Source: Elmis aenea | Lineage: Eukaryota; Arthropoda; Insecta; Coleoptera; Elmidae | Length of the DNA: 64,000 nt | Direction of reading: 5' to 3' | Assembly (NCBI GenBank): GCA_947652605.1 | Contig: OX393576.1 | Span: 58,752,966 to 58,816,965 of the forward strand | In this document: positions 10,601 to 18,953 of the stretch, in pieces | How positions within the stretch are numbered: the first letter of the stretch is position 1 | Layout of the letters: each line of letters opens with the position of its first letter | Made by a program: the position numbers and the translations under genes | Notes under the pieces: model-generated | Told to the model about the DNA's origin: nothing | Databases searched by the model: none | The model's input: the letters and a program-made list of their open reading frames with translations, nothing else

Positions 10601-13600
10601 TCTATAACGTTATTCCGTTACATCGTATCGGTACAGAATAGCACCACTAGTATAAAAGTTTTTTGACATGAAATTGTACAAGAAATTGTGAAGTATAATA
10701 CAGCTTTTAGATCTGGTTAGATCATATAAAGCTCTTACCGTGGTTTCCAACGAATCCCCAAAACCGCAGTTCTCCGCCAGATGTCGTAATTCTTTAACAA
10801 ATTCATGGCCTACTTCATTCATAATCCGCTACGCTACTAGTATGGCCATCCCAATTGCCAATAACGTCATAACGTCGTTCCCAGGTAAACATCAAAAAAG
10901 TCATCTGGCGCTCCCTGTGAAGTATATCAATAACTATATTTTTTAAATTGATAGTCACATATTACCATAAAACTTTGGACTTGAATAATAATTATTTACC
11001 TGTAAAAATAACCAACAGCAATCAACTTCGCTTATGGGAAATTTCCTGCAATAACTTTTTGACGCGTTTGTTGCTTTGCTAAAAAATATTTATACTTTTC
11101 CCAAATTCAGTGACAATTGGGAATTAAATCATGAAGAATAATTGTTATAACTATTCATAAAAATATTTGTTGAATTATTCTTAACTTGGACATTCAATTA
11201 CCATTATTAGTATTAACATGACGTTTTTGAACTTTTGAAATGACATTTAAAATACATTACTGAGGGCGCCACCTGACGTACTATTTGACGGCTGATTCTG
11301 AGTTTTCACAACAATGAAAAATTTGGAATTGGGACGGCGAAGCAAGTAGCTGAGCGGATTATCAATGAAGTTGGCCATGACAAAATCCTTGATAATCTCA
11401 CTTGGCTGCTGATCTCTCCGGTAAAATCGGAAACGGCTGACGATCTCCGATGTTCGGGGGTTGAAATGATCTGCCAATACCTAGATGCTTTCATCATACG
11501 CAACCTCAGTCACCTTAGCTGGGGCTACCATTGACTTCAGTCTCGAACGTGGCCGGTCCTACCAAACTTAAAAAGGTTGCCTTTTTTTTGTTTTCGTCCA
11601 CTATTCGTTGGCTTCCAAGAAAAACGACATCCGGTTCCGGTAGGAGTCCCATTTCCCCGGCTCGGATTCGTTGAATGCCTCTATAGCCCCAAGCATTTTT
11701 ACTTTTTCTGTTTTAACGTTATTTCCGTTTTTTCCTGCGCGTTGACACTACTGTTCTGTCGGCATCTGCTTTTCTTTTGCACTTATTGTTGGGATATCAA
11801 TCCCATCACTCGTCGCCAATGAAATGGATCACAACAATTGCATTATAACTAACGTATCATGAAACAATACTGAACCGAGCTCGGTGGCTGGTTGGTATGC
11901 AACCTTCCGAGTTAATCGGGAGGTCGTGGGTTCGAATCCCACGGCCGTCTGTTACGCTAGTGACCACAGATGTCGAACCGTCCTTAAACACTCAACTAAA
12001 AAAAATTAAAAAAACTAATGAAAAGGTCTGCCTGACGAACAACACATCATTCCGCCATGTCTGCTCGCACTTATACGAACTAAGGTATACCCAGTGGTGA
12101 GCTATGAAATTTTTAACAAAGGGCTCGCTCATAGTTAAATAAAAACAAAAAAATAATGTTAATTATATGTTGGAAAAAAAATGGCATTTTAAAATCAAAC
12201 GATTGTACATAATTCAAAAAATTCTATTGTGCGACGGGTTATTCTAAATTTAATCGTCATTGCTTGATAGGCATGACTTCGTCGCTTTACAAATGTATGT
12301 AATGACAATGATTTTAAGATATATTTTTTCTTGAGAAAATGGTTGACAAGAAGAACAAGGGGCTCGCAAATTAAGGAATAATTTAACAAAGGGCTCGTGC
12401 GAGCCGCCTACAGCTCACCACTGGGTATACCCATCTGTGAGGCTACCTCTACTACGAATTAGCCACCGTATGGCCACCGTTCCCACCGTTGTCTCACCCA
12501 GTGTTACCAACCTCTCTCCATACACTACAACACGTGGATCGCGGGATCGTTTTTGGTCGATCACCTACCGGTTACGATCCAAGAGGCAGTCGGAGTCGGT
12601 CTCCCAATCTCAACGAAAACCTAAGTAACGGCGCTCGCCAGCCCGCCACTTAGATCGTACACGCGAGTCACTGAGGCTCATTCTCTTGGGGGAGTTCTAT
12701 AAGGTACCCTAGAGTTCTATGCATACGCATACCATCTAGTGCTCAAATAACTTCATGTTTTGTGCATATGTACTCAGTACTCAAAATCAGTGCAAAAAGC
12801 ATGTTGTCGCTGCTTAGCTCAGACGACATTCACCCTCACCTAACCTAATCCAACCCAACCTAACCTAACCTGTCGATCGCCATGTACCTTGGTATACAAA
12901 GGTAGCTCACGTATTACAAAAGGTTGAGCACCCCTGCACTACAGTATGCTTATCTAAAAAAAAACAATTTTTTATTGATTATTACATAATATTTAGGAAA
13001 CAATTAATTTACAGTAAAATAATTGATTTGTAAAAACAATAATTTATTATTACTAATACATAATCATGGGGAATTTTGATAAACTGTTAGGTTGTTTATC
13101 ATTAGCTGCCTATTATTTGGTAAACTTTTCAAAACAAAAATTGTAGTGGGTATGTACATCACACTAACAGAGCTATTTTTGCCCAAATATTTTTTTTGTA
13201 ATCGCCTGCATAAATTATAGTTAAATATATTTAGTTATTTAATTCACCTTCATTACTTTAAAAGTTATGTAAACTTTTGTTTTTCAGTAAAATTTGGAAT
13301 TAGTCTAAATAATTACAATTAATGCAATTACTTATAATTTACTGTTCATCAAAGATACATCGCTTATTATGGTTCCATCTTTCAGCATTAAAAACAATCG
13401 CTTGTCCTCCAATAATATCCAATAGAATTTCAGTAACTTGCGAATCAACCTCTGACGATACTAAAGGATTAGTTTCTTGTGAGCAGCCTGTACCAATAGG
13501 GACCATTGCACATTACCAATGCAAACCTTACTATGTTCCATCCTATACTCACACGAACAATACACGTATGATATGTCAGCCTGATGGGTCATGGAACAGG

Positions 13601-15294
13601 GAGTACCTTAGATGTGAACCAGGTAACAGTAGCCAATAATAGTAATGTGCATTTTAGGGTTGAATTTTTTAGAATGCGGGCAAGCTAAACCAGTGGTAGG
13701 TCCCTTAATGGTTAATGCATGGGAGGCAGAACCGGGTATGTGGCCCTGGCATGCTACTTTATATGCTCAGCTTCATGGTAACTGGAGTTTTTGGTGTGGA
13801 GGCAGTTTGATTTCAGAGAGGGCAGTCTTAACAGGTACATATAAAATATGACAGTCTTAACAGGTACATATAAAATATTATTGCAAAACAAAAGTTATTT
13901 GCAGCCTAAGAAAAAAAATTAAAGTAAAATTGATGATACAAAAAAAATTCACCAGTTTTGTAGTGTGATGATTTAATTTTTAATTTAATTAATTTATTGT
14001 CGTGAATATAAAATTTGTATTAATACTTTTAGCTGCTCATTGTACTTGGAATATGAAACCAGAACTGATGCAAGTTGCACTGGGAAAGTATTATAGGAAC
14101 TACAATAAACGTGAAGTGTTCACAAAAATGTTCAATGTACAACAGATTAAAATACACCCTGTATATCAAGATGTGATTGGAAACTATGGTTCAGATTTAT
14201 CAATAATAATTTTAAATGAAACCGTGCAATTTTCATTTTTTATACGCCCTGTTTGTATCGACTGGTATAGTCATGATGTAACGGAACATTTATCAGAAAA
14301 TACTTTGGGGACGGTAATAAATATTTTTTTTAAATTAATAGTAATTTACTAGAAGTATACATCATATTGAAATTATATATATAAATATTTAAAACACAAC
14401 CCATGAAAAGAGAGACTGGCCCATTCACTTTAAGATGGTTGCGTAACTACAATACCTTACAGTTATTTGTTATTAGCTTTTAGGTCCACTCTTAATTGTA
14501 ATCATACTCTTCTACTGTTTTTTATTTCGACTTAAATATCTTATTTTTTTAATCAAAGATAGTTTAAACGTTTTATCACTTGAATTGTAGATAGGAACTG
14601 TTAGGTGACTTAAACTTGATTTCAGATTCTTGGTATGGGTATCACTGAAAATGATACTGCTAGTGATGTTTTAAGAATAACTCACCTACCCATTGTATCT
14701 GATGCAGAATGTATAAAGTCCCAAAAAAATGACTTTAAAAAATATGTCACGTATACAACATTTTGTGCTGGATGGAAAAATGGTAATTGTTTATCATTTA
14801 TTTACCCAAATGATAACCAACAGAAATTGTATAAGTACTACAATTAATATAAATAAGTTTAATTTAAAAAAAGTAAATGATTTTTAATTAAACTTATTTG
14901 TTTATAAAATGAATCGCTTAAGTAATAAAAGTATGTATGTTGCAATTTATTTTTCAGAAATTTCCAAGAGAAACTTAAAATAAGGAGTGATTTCTAAATG
15001 TTTTCTTGAAACTTTTTTACAATTAAATTTCCTGTAACTTTTTTTCATTTTTATATAGGTACAGGTGTGTGCAATGGGGATAGTGGTGGAGGTTTGGTAT
15101 TTCCCATATCCTCAAATAAACGTTGGGTGTTACAAGGAATAGTTAGCATCAGTGCAAGACGTCGTGGCACATCATTTTGTGATCCGCAATATTACACCAT
15201 TTTTACCAAAGTTGGCATATATGTAAAATGGATTAAAACGGTACTTGAGGAAATACAGCCCCAAGATAACGAACTGGCACAATTTATCTTCTGA
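4485..15294 (+). CDS. modSP: Modular serine protease (modSP type), 5' end missing
   Basis: Exons: 4485-4613, 4698-4963, 13434-13622, 13673-13834, 14033-14313, 14626-14782, 15059-15294. The joined frame has consistent intron phases and gives about 472 residues to the stop. In order it has three LDL-receptor class A domains (six Cys and acidic SDE motifs), one sushi/CCP domain, and an S1 chymotrypsin-fold protease with His (TAAHC), Asp (GSDLS) and Ser (GDSGG). This architecture is that of Drosophila ModSP, Tenebrio MSP and Manduca HP14. Those secreted zymogens sit just below the pattern-recognition proteins, autoactivate, and start the clip-protease cascade leading to Spaetzle and Toll. The first exon shown begins in phase 2, so the signal peptide and possibly another LDLa domain lie upstream, beyond or within the satellite. 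Residue 189 is Gly by motif counting, so the pocket is not trypsin-type. The zymogen junction has no obvious Arg or Lys, as expected for this family. Confidence 0.9.
4698..4963 (+). CDS. modSP: modSP exon: LDLa domains 2 and 3
   Basis: Encodes two LDLa modules, recognisable by CKPNEFRC, DHSDENADLC, CPENSHRC and DGSDESKILC, followed by a short Cys-containing linker. I placed the donor at T|GTATGT (4964) because the phase-1 exit matches the sushi exon. An alternative donor at 4929 (GTACTA) is weaker and would change phase. The terminal repeat of a retroelement starts at 4974, so frame read beyond that point is transposon. Confidence 0.8.
4974..5144 (-). repeat. 3' LTR of the retroelement
   Basis: Shares TGGATCACAACAATT, GGTCTGCCTGACGAACAAC and ACCAACCTCTCTCCATACAC with 11825-12529. 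Read on the minus strand it starts TGTAGTGTATGG and ends GATCCA. It is about 171 bp long. Its end is 10 bp from the modSP splice donor at 4964. Confidence 0.75.
5145..5155 (-). other. Polypurine tract next to the 3' LTR
   Basis: Minus-strand GGGGGGAGGAG directly abuts the TG that opens the LTR, the expected position for plus-strand priming in LTR elements. Confidence 0.6.
5450..5772. mobile_element. hAT-like MITE with CGATAT subterminal repeats
   Basis: The termini TAGGGGTGGGCGATATC and its inverse are flanked by an exact 8-bp duplication, ACAGTCAC, at 5442-5449 and 5773-5780. The interior is mostly short repeats of the CGATATATCGGAA type, with a unique centre around 5590-5665. The 8-bp duplication and the terminus are hAT-like. 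It splits the retroelement internal region. Long open frames through it come from the palindromic repeats and are not genes. Confidence 0.9.
5782..5915 (-). pseudogene. Retroelement gag fragment (middle to C-terminal part)
   Basis: The minus-strand translation has ADRDRLVCGVSDEMMQRRLL followed by a KALRL segment, matching the conserved 'dRlvCGl..e.iQrrLL.e..LT..kA' region of Ty3/gypsy-type Gag. The frame is broken downstream by the MITE at 5450-5772. Confidence 0.75.
6079..7048. mobile_element. MITE of the GGCAATCACGAAG family, interrupted by another insertion
   Basis: The left part (6079-6248) and right part (about 6937-7048) together match the intact copies at 7376-7650 and 7709-7989. The ~690 bp between them is a separate insertion that includes an inverted repeat at 6265-6385 (CCAAGGTAGAGAAGTC and its near inverse). 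No clean target duplication remains. Confidence 0.75.
7376..7650. mobile_element. 275-bp MITE with exact 8-bp duplication TGTTATTT
   Basis: Starts GGCAATTACGAAGATTAG and ends CTAATCTTCGTGATTGCC, with ~55-bp terminal inverted repeats. It is flanked on both sides by TGTTATTT. An 8-bp duplication fits hAT or P superfamilies, but the terminus is not the usual hAT CAG, so I leave it unassigned. Confidence 0.92.
7709..7989. mobile_element. 281-bp MITE with exact 8-bp duplication TACTATTA
   Basis: Same family as 7376-7650, in inverted orientation relative to it, with GGCAATCACGAAGATTAG at one end and its inverse at the other. TACTATTA is present on both flanks. Confidence 0.92.
8327..8417. mobile_element. 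91-bp palindromic MITE
   Basis: The ends GATTGTACAGCTGTTGCC and GGCAACAGCTGTACAATC form a near-perfect hairpin. It is flanked by TA (CTA on both sides). The uninterrupted target sequence is preserved inverted near 10635-10650, which confirms it as an insertion. Confidence 0.85.
8765..9555. mobile_element. 791-bp foldback MITE with TTA duplication
   Basis: Terminal inverted repeats of about 170 bp start CAAGGGAACCTCACTTGGTG and end with the inverse. TTA lies directly on both flanks. The 3-bp duplication suggests a PIF/Harbinger-type origin. No transposase is seen. Open frames inside lie in the arms and are not supported as genes. Confidence 0.85.
9556..10270. other. Dispersed repeat-like intronic sequence
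   Basis: Between the foldback at 8765-9555 and the right arm near 10646. Around 9870 it starts ACAAGGTGTTTGTTAAATAT and resembles the termini of other ACAGGGTG-type repeats here. I see no reliable second end and no coding signal. The open frame at 9891-10229 is Phe-rich and low in complexity, and is not supported. Confidence 0.35.
10712..10822 (-). pseudogene. Retroelement gag fragment (central part)
   Basis: The minus-strand translation includes GHEFVKELRHLAENCGFGD, matching the 'FV..LR.LAe.C.FG' segment of Ty3/gypsy-type Gag. It lies between the fragments at 11320-11503 and 5782-5915 in gag order. Confidence 0.75.
11320..11503 (-). pseudogene. Retroelement gag fragment (N-terminal part)
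   Basis: The minus-strand translation includes FNPRTSEIVSRFRFYRRDQQ and SEIIKDFVMA, matching the 'pR.N...eRf.F..R.Q..ge.i.dfv' stretch of Ty3/gypsy-type Gag. It is followed by a frame break. A related stretch lies inverted at about 10804-10862. Confidence 0.72.
11875..12018 (+). mobile_element. tRNA-derived SINE
   Basis: Begins CCGAGCTCGGTGGCTGGTTG with an A-box-like TGGCTGGTTGG and a B-box GGTTCGAATCC about 45 bp downstream, then a short body and an A-rich tail (AAAAAAATTAAAAAAACTAA). The insertion is evident because the flanking LTR sequence is continuous at 5025-5035. A TGAA duplication is present on both sides. The tRNA-like part lacks a proper acceptor stem, so it is not a functional tRNA. 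Confidence 0.85.
12092..12423 (-). mobile_element. 332-bp hAT-like MITE, copy 1
   Basis: Ends are CAGTGGTGAGCTATG and CAGCTCACCACTG, with exact 8-bp duplications GGTATACC at 12084-12091 and 12424-12431. CAG-type termini with an 8-bp duplication indicate hAT. The sister copy at 17086-17430 is in the opposite orientation. Confidence 0.93.
12530..13433. other. Intronic sequence between the retroelement and the sushi exon
   Basis: Apart from the telomere-like run, this is AT-rich intron sequence with no second-end repeat or coding signal I can support. Confidence 0.5.
12838..12871. repeat. Short telomere-like CCTAA/TTAGG run
   Basis: About seven pentamers of the form ACCTA/ACCCA, including CCTAACCTAATCC and AACCTAACCTAACC. 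TTAGG is the insect telomere unit. Two or three pentamers are mutated. Confidence 0.75.
13434..13622 (+). CDS. modSP: modSP exon: sushi/CCP domain
   Basis: Acceptor TTTCAG at 13428-13433, donor AG|GTAACA at 13623. The translation starts TCESTSDD and has the sushi Cys pattern, a YQC segment and the closing CQPDGSWNREYLRC. Entry and exit are both phase 1. It is separated from the LDLa exons by the 8.5-kb transposon-filled intron. Confidence 0.88.
13673..13834 (+). CDS. modSP: modSP exon: activation junction and start of the protease domain
   Basis: Opens with ECGQAKPVVGP, holds the zymogen junction, and continues with GMWPWHATLY and WCGGSLIS, the N-terminal part of an S1 domain. There is no basic residue at the expected activation site. 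The donor CAG|GTACAT is followed by a second exact copy of the exon end and donor (see the repeat at 13823-13878). Confidence 0.9.
13823..13878 (+). repeat. Tandem duplication of an exon end and its splice donor
   Basis: A 27-bp block starting CAGTCTTAACAGGTACATAT occurs at 13823-13849 and again exactly at 13852-13878 (period 29 bp). The first copy spans the last 12 bp of the exon and the donor of the modSP exon ending at 13834. The second places an identical donor 29 bp downstream. Using the second donor would add 29 nt and shift the frame. Confidence 0.95.
14033..14313 (+). CDS. modSP: modSP exon: catalytic His and Asp
   Basis: The first codons complete TAAHC, giving the catalytic His, and GNYGSDLSIII supplies the catalytic Asp. 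RPVCIDW is the conserved region after the Asp loop. Acceptor TTTTAG, donor ACG|GTAATA. Entry phase 1, exit phase 0. Confidence 0.9.
14626..14782 (+). CDS. modSP: modSP exon: middle of the S1 domain
   Basis: Starts ILGMGITENDTAS, where most S1 proteases have GWG, and continues through LPIVSDAECIK to TTFCAGWKNG. Acceptor TTTCAG, donor ATG|GTAATT. Entry phase 0, exit phase 1. Confidence 0.88.
15059..15294 (+). CDS. modSP: modSP last exon: catalytic Ser and C-terminus
   Basis: Encodes TGVCNGDSGGG with the catalytic Ser, then the conserved RRGTSFCDPQYYTIFTKV region and a C-terminal helix, ending at TGA 15292-15294. The usual GDSGGP is GDSGGG here. Counting back from Ser195 puts Gly at position 189. 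Confidence 0.92.
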
Positions 15295-15402
15295 AAATCC
15301 ATTAAAAAATAATTTAATGTTGAATGTACACAGAGATCCAATTAAGTACCAGAAAACGCTTTGATAATTAATTTTTAGCTTCTGTAGTGATAACTAATCT
15401 TT

Positions 15403-15408
15403 AATAAA
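15403..15408 (+). terminator. Poly(A) signal for modSP
   Basis: AATAAA lies 109 bp downstream of the modSP stop codon, in an AT-rich 3' region and before the foldback element that starts at 15491. This is a motif match only. Confidence 0.6.
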
Positions 15409-16293
15409 CCACAATTTTAAAAGAAGTTTGATCTAGGTCTTTCTTATCACTTGTTTTTCTGTATTTTTAGTATTGATTTAATCCAGTTTACAGGGTGTCC
15501 CAAATTACATTTCCAGCATGGGGGTCTCGCTTATTTTAAGAGATACAGGTTTGTTTAAATTAGATGAATTATTCCTTAGTATGAGAGGAGCCATGATCAA
15601 TTTTTAAAAGTACAAAATTCGTCGTGCTTCAGATGTTATAGCAAAAAATATGAAAATTTTGAATTTCTTTTTTTTTTCGCAACTTTTTTGTCTTAATCGT
15701 TAAAGCAATTTTATTTGTACTTTCTTAAGGTACTTTTTCATGGAGAATGTAACTGCCATTTTAGATTTTTTTTAACACCAACTATTTTCGAGAGATTACC
15801 CCTAATTTCATTTTTTCTTATGGGCTGTGAAGTTGGCTATGGATTAGCTAAATGTGCTTTTTTTTCTCGTTTAAATGATATATTACTTGCTATACCTATT
15901 TTTATAAACAAGTCACAAAATGAAAAAAAATCGTATTTTACCTATCACTTATCAAGCTATCTATGAAAATAAAAACAAAAAACAACTAATTAAATGTCAA
16001 ATGACAGTTACTATTTGCGGTATCATTTATTAGAATTTCATAGTATTGTGTAATTCGATAGTCTTTGTAGCAAATTTGTTATCATATAATTATGGGCACA
16101 TTTACAACTATTCAATAATTTTTAATGTTGAAATGCTACATTCCTTACAATAGAAACTGTGTAAAATAGATAATTCTAATTTTTTATGGATTTTTGGTTG
16201 GTTTCTCGAAGAAACCATATTCTTTTAAATTTATTTCCAAATTTCTGTAATTATACACTCTTCGTTGCCTTTTCTCAAGATATAGCTAAGTAT

Positions 16294-17031
16294 GCCTACC
16301 ATACGTCCCGGTTTGGCCGGGACGGTCCCGGTTTAGAGGTTATGTCCCGGTCGGTTTCGCGTTTGTCCCGGTTTTTGAAAAAAATATTCGGCGCCGATTT
16401 TTTTGTGACATCTGTCCACGCGGGTAACAAAAAGCGAGAGGAGCTAAAAAGTCGTTTTGTTGTGAAACGTCTTTGCGCGGGTATTATAGGGTTGCCAATT
16501 GCACGCTTTTGTAGCGGACATACGCGTTTTCGTGGCAAAATATTAATGTGTATGCTGTACGTACGCCGTTGAAGATACTAATAATAATTTACGCTCTTTG
16601 TATATAAACTTTTGAGCTATTTGAACAAGCAACAATAAAATAAATTTAAAGCACAAGCACACAAGCTTATGTTTTTACGTGTTTTTAAAATTTTTGACTG
16701 AAAAGTGTTGCTTTTTTAAAGTCATATTAACATTATGTTTATATTTCATGTGCCTAAATATATTTTTAAAAGTTTTTACCTTAATTACGAATAACTTTGT
16801 AGAAGGTGGAGGCAATCTCATTTAAGAAAAAAACTGAATAGATTCTGCCACAAATCTGTAATTTTGGATGATGGTAAAGTACTCTAACTTTGCATTAAAA
16901 CACGTGCGAACTTTTTAAATTTAAAAAAATCGCCTGCGGCGCATTTTGTACCTCCCATTTTTGTGCCTATCTTTTATGATTAAAAAAAAGGTCGTCGTGT
17001 CCCGGTTTGACTTCGAGAAAATATGGTAGGC
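16294..17031. mobile_element. Inverted-terminus element with TCCCGGTTT repeats
   Basis: Ends GCCTACCATA and TATGGTAGGC. The subterminal region repeats GTCCCGGTTT several times near the left end and once near the right (17001-17010). Total 738 bp. No clean target duplication was found directly at the ends. The superfamily is uncertain, perhaps hAT. The open frames at 16186-16572 are unsupported. Confidence 0.65.
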
Positions 17032-17085
17032 CTAGCTCTAAGTATATTCGCTCAGCTTCCACAGTTTTTATGGTAAAGTGTAGCA

Positions 17086-17430
17086 CAGTGATGAGCTGTA
17101 GGGGGCTCACGCGAGCCCTTTGTTAAATTATTCCTTAATTTGCGACCCCCTTGTTCTTCTTGTTAACCATTTTCACAAGAAAAAATATATCTTAAAATCA
17201 TTGTCATTACATACATTTGTAAAGCGACCAAGTCATGGCTATCAAGCAATGACGATTAAATTTAGAATAACCCGTCGCACAATAGAATTTTTTGAATTAT
17301 GTACAATCACTCGATTATTCACGTTTGAATTTAAAATGCCATTTTTTTCCAACATATAATAAACATTATTTTTTTGTTTTTATTTAACTATGAGCGAGCC
17401 TTTTTTTAAAAATTTCATAGCTCACCACTG
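17086..17430 (+). mobile_element. 345-bp hAT-like MITE, copy 2
   Basis: Ends CAGTGATGAGCTGTAG and TAGCTCACCACTG. The flanks GTGTAGCA and ATGTAGCA match at 7 of 8 positions. It is the same family as 12092-12423. Both copies keep a ~64-codon open frame starting MLNYSLIC, but high copy similarity explains this without selection. Confidence 0.9.
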
Positions 17431-18140
17431 ATGTAGCATCTCAACATGTCAAATTTTTCGCTATTTTTAAATGTAGCCATCATTATAACAACTACTACAA
17501 AGACTATCGAATTGCACAACAATAATATGAAATTCTAATAAATGATACCGCAGACAAATAGTAACTGTCATTTGGCATTTAATTAGTTGTTTTTTGTTTT
17601 TATTTTCATAGATAGCTTGATAAGTTATGGGTAAAATACGATTTTTTATTTTGTGACTTGTTAGTAAAAATAGGTATAGCAAGTAATATCTCATTTAAAC
17701 GAGAGAAAAAAGCACAGTTAACTATTCCATAGCCAACTTAGCGGCCCATAAGAAAAAATGAAATTAGGGGTAATATCTCGAAAATGGTAGGTGTTAAAAA
17801 AAATCTAAAATAACAGTTACATTCTCCATGAAAAAGTACCTGAAGAAAGTACAAATAAATATGTTCTAACGATTATGCCAAAAAAGTTATGAGAAAAAAT
17901 AAATTCGACATTTTCATATTTTTTGCTGTAACATCTGAAGCACGACGAATTTTGTACTTTTAAAAAATGATTGTGGCTCCTCTCATCCTACGGAAAAATT
18001 CATCTCATTTAAACAAGCCTGTATCTCTTATAATAAAGGAGATCCCCATGCTGGAAATGTAATCTAGGACACCCTGTATAACTCAGAATTTTGCTGGTAT
18101 TAGGTGTTAAATTTTAAAGCGTAAAATATGGTTGAAATAC

Positions 18141-18146
18141 TTTATT
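18141..18146 (-). terminator. Poly(A) signal for PRKDC
   Basis: Minus-strand AATAAA (overlapping pair AAAATAAATAAAG) about 90 bp downstream of the PRKDC stop codon. Motif match only. Confidence 0.6.
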
Positions 18147-18235
18147 TATTTTAGCCAAATTATACATATATATTAACAAGTATTCTACATTACAAAAATA
18201 AACACAAAATCAAGTACTAACAATTTGTAAACACG

Positions 18236-18953
18236 TTAAACCCATGCCGTCCAACCTGCGTACATTCTTCCAAGCAAATTATAGTCCATAGCATGATCTA
18301 TCAAGCATTTAACTTGTTCTTCTTCAGTTAAATTGTCGCCTAGCCTAGCACGAATATTAAATTGTGGTGTGCCTTTTATGGCATTCGTATAAGCCTCCAG
18401 AATATTCGGTATGTGACCAATACCATGATTAGCTTGCAGTTCTTGAATCATAATACTGACAGGATTAGCACCATCTAGTTTCTGCGTGGCTTGTAATATT
18501 TTAACTTCAGGGAACCACTGCGCATTTCCTTCTGATACGAATTCTTCACGCTGAGCGATTTCCAACCAATCTAGAGATGGCTCCTTTATAAAAATGTCCA
18601 TGGTGGCTAATAGTGAATTCTTATTTTTTCTAAACGCCCTCAAACAGTGCACCATTGTTTCCTGAAGGATTCCAAATTCGTTAAGCGGTTGAAGAAGGTT
18701 GAGAATGTGAGGTGTGAGACGAAAAGGTACCAGTTCTGGTACGGGTAATATTTGAGTACCTGTACCGAAAGCAAGTCCAAAATCCACGCCTATCACCTCA
18801 CCATTTTTTAAGGATATGAGTGAATTTGATAGATGCCGGTCTCCAATACCCAATAACCAATGGGATATACACATTACTGCATAGCTGGTTGCAAACTTAT
18901 GACGTAGAGCAAAAAAGCTCTCTGCATTGGCACTTATGTTCCAAAATGCTTTC
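18236..18953 (-). CDS. PRKDC: PRKDC exon 18, catalytic and activation loops, FATC
   Basis: Residues 3645-3883. ISHWLLGIGDRHLSN contains the catalytic Asp (about 3683) and Asn (about 3688). VIGVDFGLAFGTGTQ carries the metal-binding Asp (about 3702). QVKCLIDHAMDYNLLGRM leads into the FATC end. Stop TAA at 18238-18236. Confidence 0.95.

Larger units (their letters stand above)
8270..10715. mobile_element. Inverted arms of a larger foldback element
   Basis: The sequence around 8271-8326 (ACAATTTCTTGTACAATTTC and ATGTCAAAAAACTTTTATAC) reappears inverted at 10646-10711. A small MITE interrupts the left arm at 8327-8417. The arms enclose about 2.2 kb, including the foldback at 8765-9555. The right arm sits next to the gag fragment at 10712-10822, so this insertion helped split gag. 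Outer borders are approximate. Confidence 0.6.
4974..12529 (-). mobile_element. Degenerate Ty3/gypsy-like LTR retroelement, gag only, with nested insertions
   Basis: Read on the minus strand, the order is a 5' LTR (12529-11825), a primer-binding-like TGGCGACGAGTGATGGG a few bases on, gag fragments in the correct order (11503-11320, 10822-10712, 5915-5782), a purine tract GGGGGGAGGAG at 5155-5145, and a 3' LTR (5144-4974). No protease, reverse transcriptase or integrase sequence lies between gag and the purine tract. At least eight later insertions break it: a SINE, two hAT-like MITEs, three copies of an 8-bp-duplication MITE, a TTA-flanked foldback and a small palindrome. It occupies most of the modSP intron. 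No clean host duplication is visible at its outer ends. Confidence 0.7.
11825..12529 (-). repeat. 5' LTR of the retroelement, carrying a SINE and a hAT MITE
   Basis: Removing the SINE (11875-12018) and the MITE (12092-12423) with their duplications leaves about 217 bp that match 4974-5144. Read on the minus strand, the primer-binding-like TGGCGACGAGTGATGGG follows a few bases after the LTR end. Confidence 0.72.
15491..18076. mobile_element. 2.6-kb foldback element with ACAGGGTG termini
   Basis: Starts CAGGGTGTCCCAAATTACAT and ends with the diverged inverse. TA lies on both flanks. The arms run about 640 bp each (15491-16140 and 17440-18076). Its loop contains two later insertions (16294-17031 and 17086-17430). 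It fills most of the space between the convergent modSP and PRKDC genes. Open frames in both arms are mirror copies and are not genes. Confidence 0.85.

Noticed and set aside
11897..12100. Candidate tRNA gene from A and B boxes near 11890-11950
   Set aside because: No proper acceptor stem; A-rich tail and flanking duplication show a SINE.
12195..12389. Conserved ~64-aa open frame in both hAT MITE copies (also 17120-17359)
   Set aside because: The DNA copies are themselves highly similar and no codon-position bias or domain is visible, so conservation of the frame is expected by chance.
4974..12529. Complete retrotransposon with pol
   Set aside because: No reverse transcriptase, integrase or protease motif is visible on either strand within the borders.
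15715..15966. Membrane-protein-like open frame (and 17467-17694 minus)
   Set aside because: Lies in the two arms of the foldback element; hydrophobicity comes from T-rich sequence.
16186..16572. 128-aa plus-strand and 80-aa minus-strand frames
   Set aside because: Overlap the TCCCGGTTT subterminal repeats; no recognisable domain.
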